A stretch of 64,000 nucleotides of DNA from Nitrososphaerales archaeon (GTDB taxonomy: Archaea; Thermoproteota; Nitrososphaeria; Nitrososphaerales; Gagatemarchaeaceae). Of the stretch, positions 62,612 through 64,000 are shown piece after piece. The translations under genes were made by a program, and so were the position numbers. The stretch covers positions 1 through 64,000 of the forward strand of contig JAJTZB010000005.1 of assembly GCA_032906765.1 (NCBI GenBank), given 5' to 3'. Below the pieces are notes generated by a model, which saw only the letters and a program-made list of their open reading frames with translations, did no database searches and was not told the DNA's origin. Within the stretch, counting starts at the first letter, position 1, and each line of letters begins with the position of its first letter.

Positions 62612-63637
62612 CTAGGCCAGCGGCAGGTAGTAGGGGAAGAGAACGCCAAGCAGCAGCCCAAAGACGAAGAGCGTCCCGAACCGCCTGTTGTGCGCGAAGA
62701 CGAAACCAAGGTACCAGATGGGCCACATGACGTACCCCGCCGGAGGCTCATTGGGCTTCGGCTCGGAGAGATTGCGGAAGAGCTGATTGGCCTTCGGCAG
62801 TGCGAGGAGGCTGAGAAGCGACCAGACGGGCAGTAGCCTGATGAGCACCAGTCCGACCACTGCCGCGTAGGCGATGACAATTAGCGCCTTCAGGACGCTT
62901 TTCGTGGTCTTCTCGCCAAGGATCACCGGGAGAGTCTTCACTCCGATTTTGGCGTCGTAGTCTATCTTGTCGATGTGCTTTCCGAACAGCACAGTGGTGA
63001 CGGAGACGGCGTATGGTATGGAGGCTATGATGATCCAGGCGGGCAGCGCGCCAGTGAGGACGTAGTAGCTTCCGCCGACCATCAGCGGCCCCCAGACAAG
63101 GAAGACGGCCGGCTCGCCGAGGCCGATGCGCTTGAGCGGCTTCGGGCCTCCCGCATAGAGCGTCAGGGATACCACGCCGAGACCAGCGAAGAGGATGACG
63201 AGTGGGCCCCTGACCACGACAAAGTATGATGCGATGGCAACCATGGCGACAAGGTGGACCAGGCCGAGGGAGAAGAGGCCCTTCTGGCTCATCATGCCGG
63301 AGATGGATGGGTGCGGGAGATAGGCGGGTCTGAAGTAGCCCTCGGTGGTGTCAATGCCGTGCTTTGCGTCCCAGTAGTCGTTGAACAGGTTGCTGGTGGC
63401 GTGCGCAAAGGTCAGGCCGAGCGCAAGAAGTATGAAGTATGGAAGCAGAACGGACGTCACGCCCACGGCGGTGACAGCAAGCAGGGTCCCAATTATCACA
63501 GAGTTGACAGTCATGACGAAGACGACCGACCTGGTGGCGACTAGCCAGCGGCTGAGAGCGTCAAGGCCTTGGACGGGCTGGGTCTTCGGGTTGTAGGTCC
63601 CGTTCAGAATCGAGTACCAGGTCCCGAGGGTGCCCAT
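62612..63637 (-). CDS. UbiA-family prenyltransferase
   Basis: The 341-residue protein has about eight helices and the two Asp-rich motifs of the UbiA superfamily: NLFNDYWDAKHGIDT and DKIDYDAKIGVKTLPVILG. It transfers a prenyl chain to an aromatic or lipid acceptor, for example in menaquinone-type quinone or archaeal lipid synthesis. The distribution of motifs leans to MenA-like enzymes. A TATA-like CTTAAATAC lies near 63670 on the reverse strand. Confidence 0.85.
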   Translation of the reverse strand: MGTLGTWYSILNGTYNPKTQPVQGLDALSRWLVATRSVVFVMTVNSVIIGTLLAVTAVGVTSVLLPYFILLALGLTFAHATSNLFNDYWDAKHGIDTTEGYFRPAYLPHPSISGMMSQKGLFSLGLVHLVAMVAIASYFVVVRGPLVILFAGLGVVSLTLYAGGPKPLKRIGLGEPAVFLVWGPLMVGGSYYVLTGALPAWIIIASIPYAVSVTTVLFGKHIDKIDYDAKIGVKTLPVILGEKTTKSVLKALIVIAYAAVVGLVLIRLLPVWSLLSLLALPKANQLFRNLSEPKPNEPPAGYVMWPIWYLGFVFAHNRRFGTLFVFGLLLGVLFPYYLPLA

Positions 63638-63857
63638 CGACTGACGCCCTTCTCTCAGGTCAAGTTCGTATTTAAGAAGCGAGAGAACGCCAGCGGCTCA
63701 CACGCAGGTCTTCATGCATTCTTGCAAGACCATCTGCTATCGTCTAGGAGCGGAAACTTTGCCCTTTCGGCACAATGAATTGTGTTCTCGTCCCGGTGAC
63801 CACACTGCAATCTGGGCTCAGAAAGGTCTCGCCTTGAACACAGCGTGCATAATCCGG

Positions 63858-63872
63858 GTCCCACCCCACGCA
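63858..63872 (+). repeat. Partial copy of tRNA-Leu(GAG) 3' end (far copy)
   Basis: GTCCCACCCCACGCA matches the tRNA-Leu 3' end with one change in the last 14 nt and is followed by CCA, as at the near copy. Apart from this, 63638-64000 shows only the UbiA promoter and a T-arm-like CGGGTCTGATTCCCG near 63913; I see no gene there. Confidence 0.5.
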
Positions 63873-64000
63873 CCAGAATCCGATAATCTACTGGTAAGCC
63901 GAAACAATTTCGGGTCTGATTCCCGCCTAGCCTACCATCTGCCCAATCCGACACGGATCCACGTAGTCACCCAGCGGTCAGCGACTTATTAGGGCGTAGT

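Noticed and set aside
1-64000. CRISPR array
   Set aside because: No regularly spaced repeats of 24-37 nt were seen. The recurring short motifs are tRNA 3' ends spaced by kilobases, and no cas genes are present.

Overview
The window is archaeal. It carries archaeal/eukaryote-type ribosomal proteins (S19e, L39e, L31e, P0/L10, P1-type L12, L11, L1), eIF6, prefoldin alpha, Spt5, a 55-residue SecE, Nep1, RNase P Rpp21, DtdA, archaeal AlaS and LeuS, and tRNA genes with introns at non-canonical sites. Many genes start with GTG or TTG directly downstream of a TATA box, so leaderless transcripts look common. I infer a Thermoproteota (TACK) member, probably a heterotrophic, oxygen-exposed Nitrososphaeria/Thaumarchaeota-like lineage. 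No amoA and no 16S rRNA is present to settle this.

Layout: 1-9.1 kb is an accessory region ending at tRNA-Gly(TCC). It holds a conserved hypothetical gene, an SDR, a codBA-like permease/deaminase pair, a DEAH-type helicase and an MFS transporter. 9.1-32.6 kb is mostly core translation and secretion: nep1, rnp4, the S19e-PDCD5-L39e-L31e-eIF6-prefoldin-FtsY operon, argF, ogt-dtdA, secE-spt5-rpl11, rpl1-rpl10, rpl12, alaS-leuS. Three TnpB genes are inserted between these genes. 32.6-41 kb holds a DUF5679-like protein, a ferritin-like/VIT1 fusion, an amber-interrupted proline iminopeptidase, a methyltransferase, cupin and GNAT genes, tRNA-Arg(TCT), and two phosphohexomutases around thiL. 41-52 kb is a surface and uptake region: two secreted phosphoesterases, a five-gene peptide-type ABC transporter and exported or anchored proteins. 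52-60.3 kb holds fumarase, a SIS sugar isomerase, IscA, a zinc ribbon, and an APC permease with an amber-interrupted Rieske oxygenase, followed by a sulfite-oxidase-like molybdoenzyme and a nitroreductase. 60.3-64 kb has tRNA-Thr(CGT), tRNA-Leu(GAG), a secreted Ser/Thr-rich protein, a Fic/Doc protein and a UbiA prenyltransferase.

Most interesting pattern: three tRNA genes (Gly-TCC, Arg-TCT, Leu-GAG) are each followed on their 3' side by several same-orientation copies of only their own 3' end (about 11-28 nt). These copies divide the flanking DNA into small units of one or two genes. This looks like repeated site-specific insertion of mini-cassettes at tRNA 3' ends, with no integrase in the window. 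Other notable features are two otherwise intact genes each broken by one in-frame TAG, a TnpB element that splits rpl11 from rpl1, and tRNAs with unusual introns.

Coordinates are read by eye and may be off by one base where I set a start or a short site myself.
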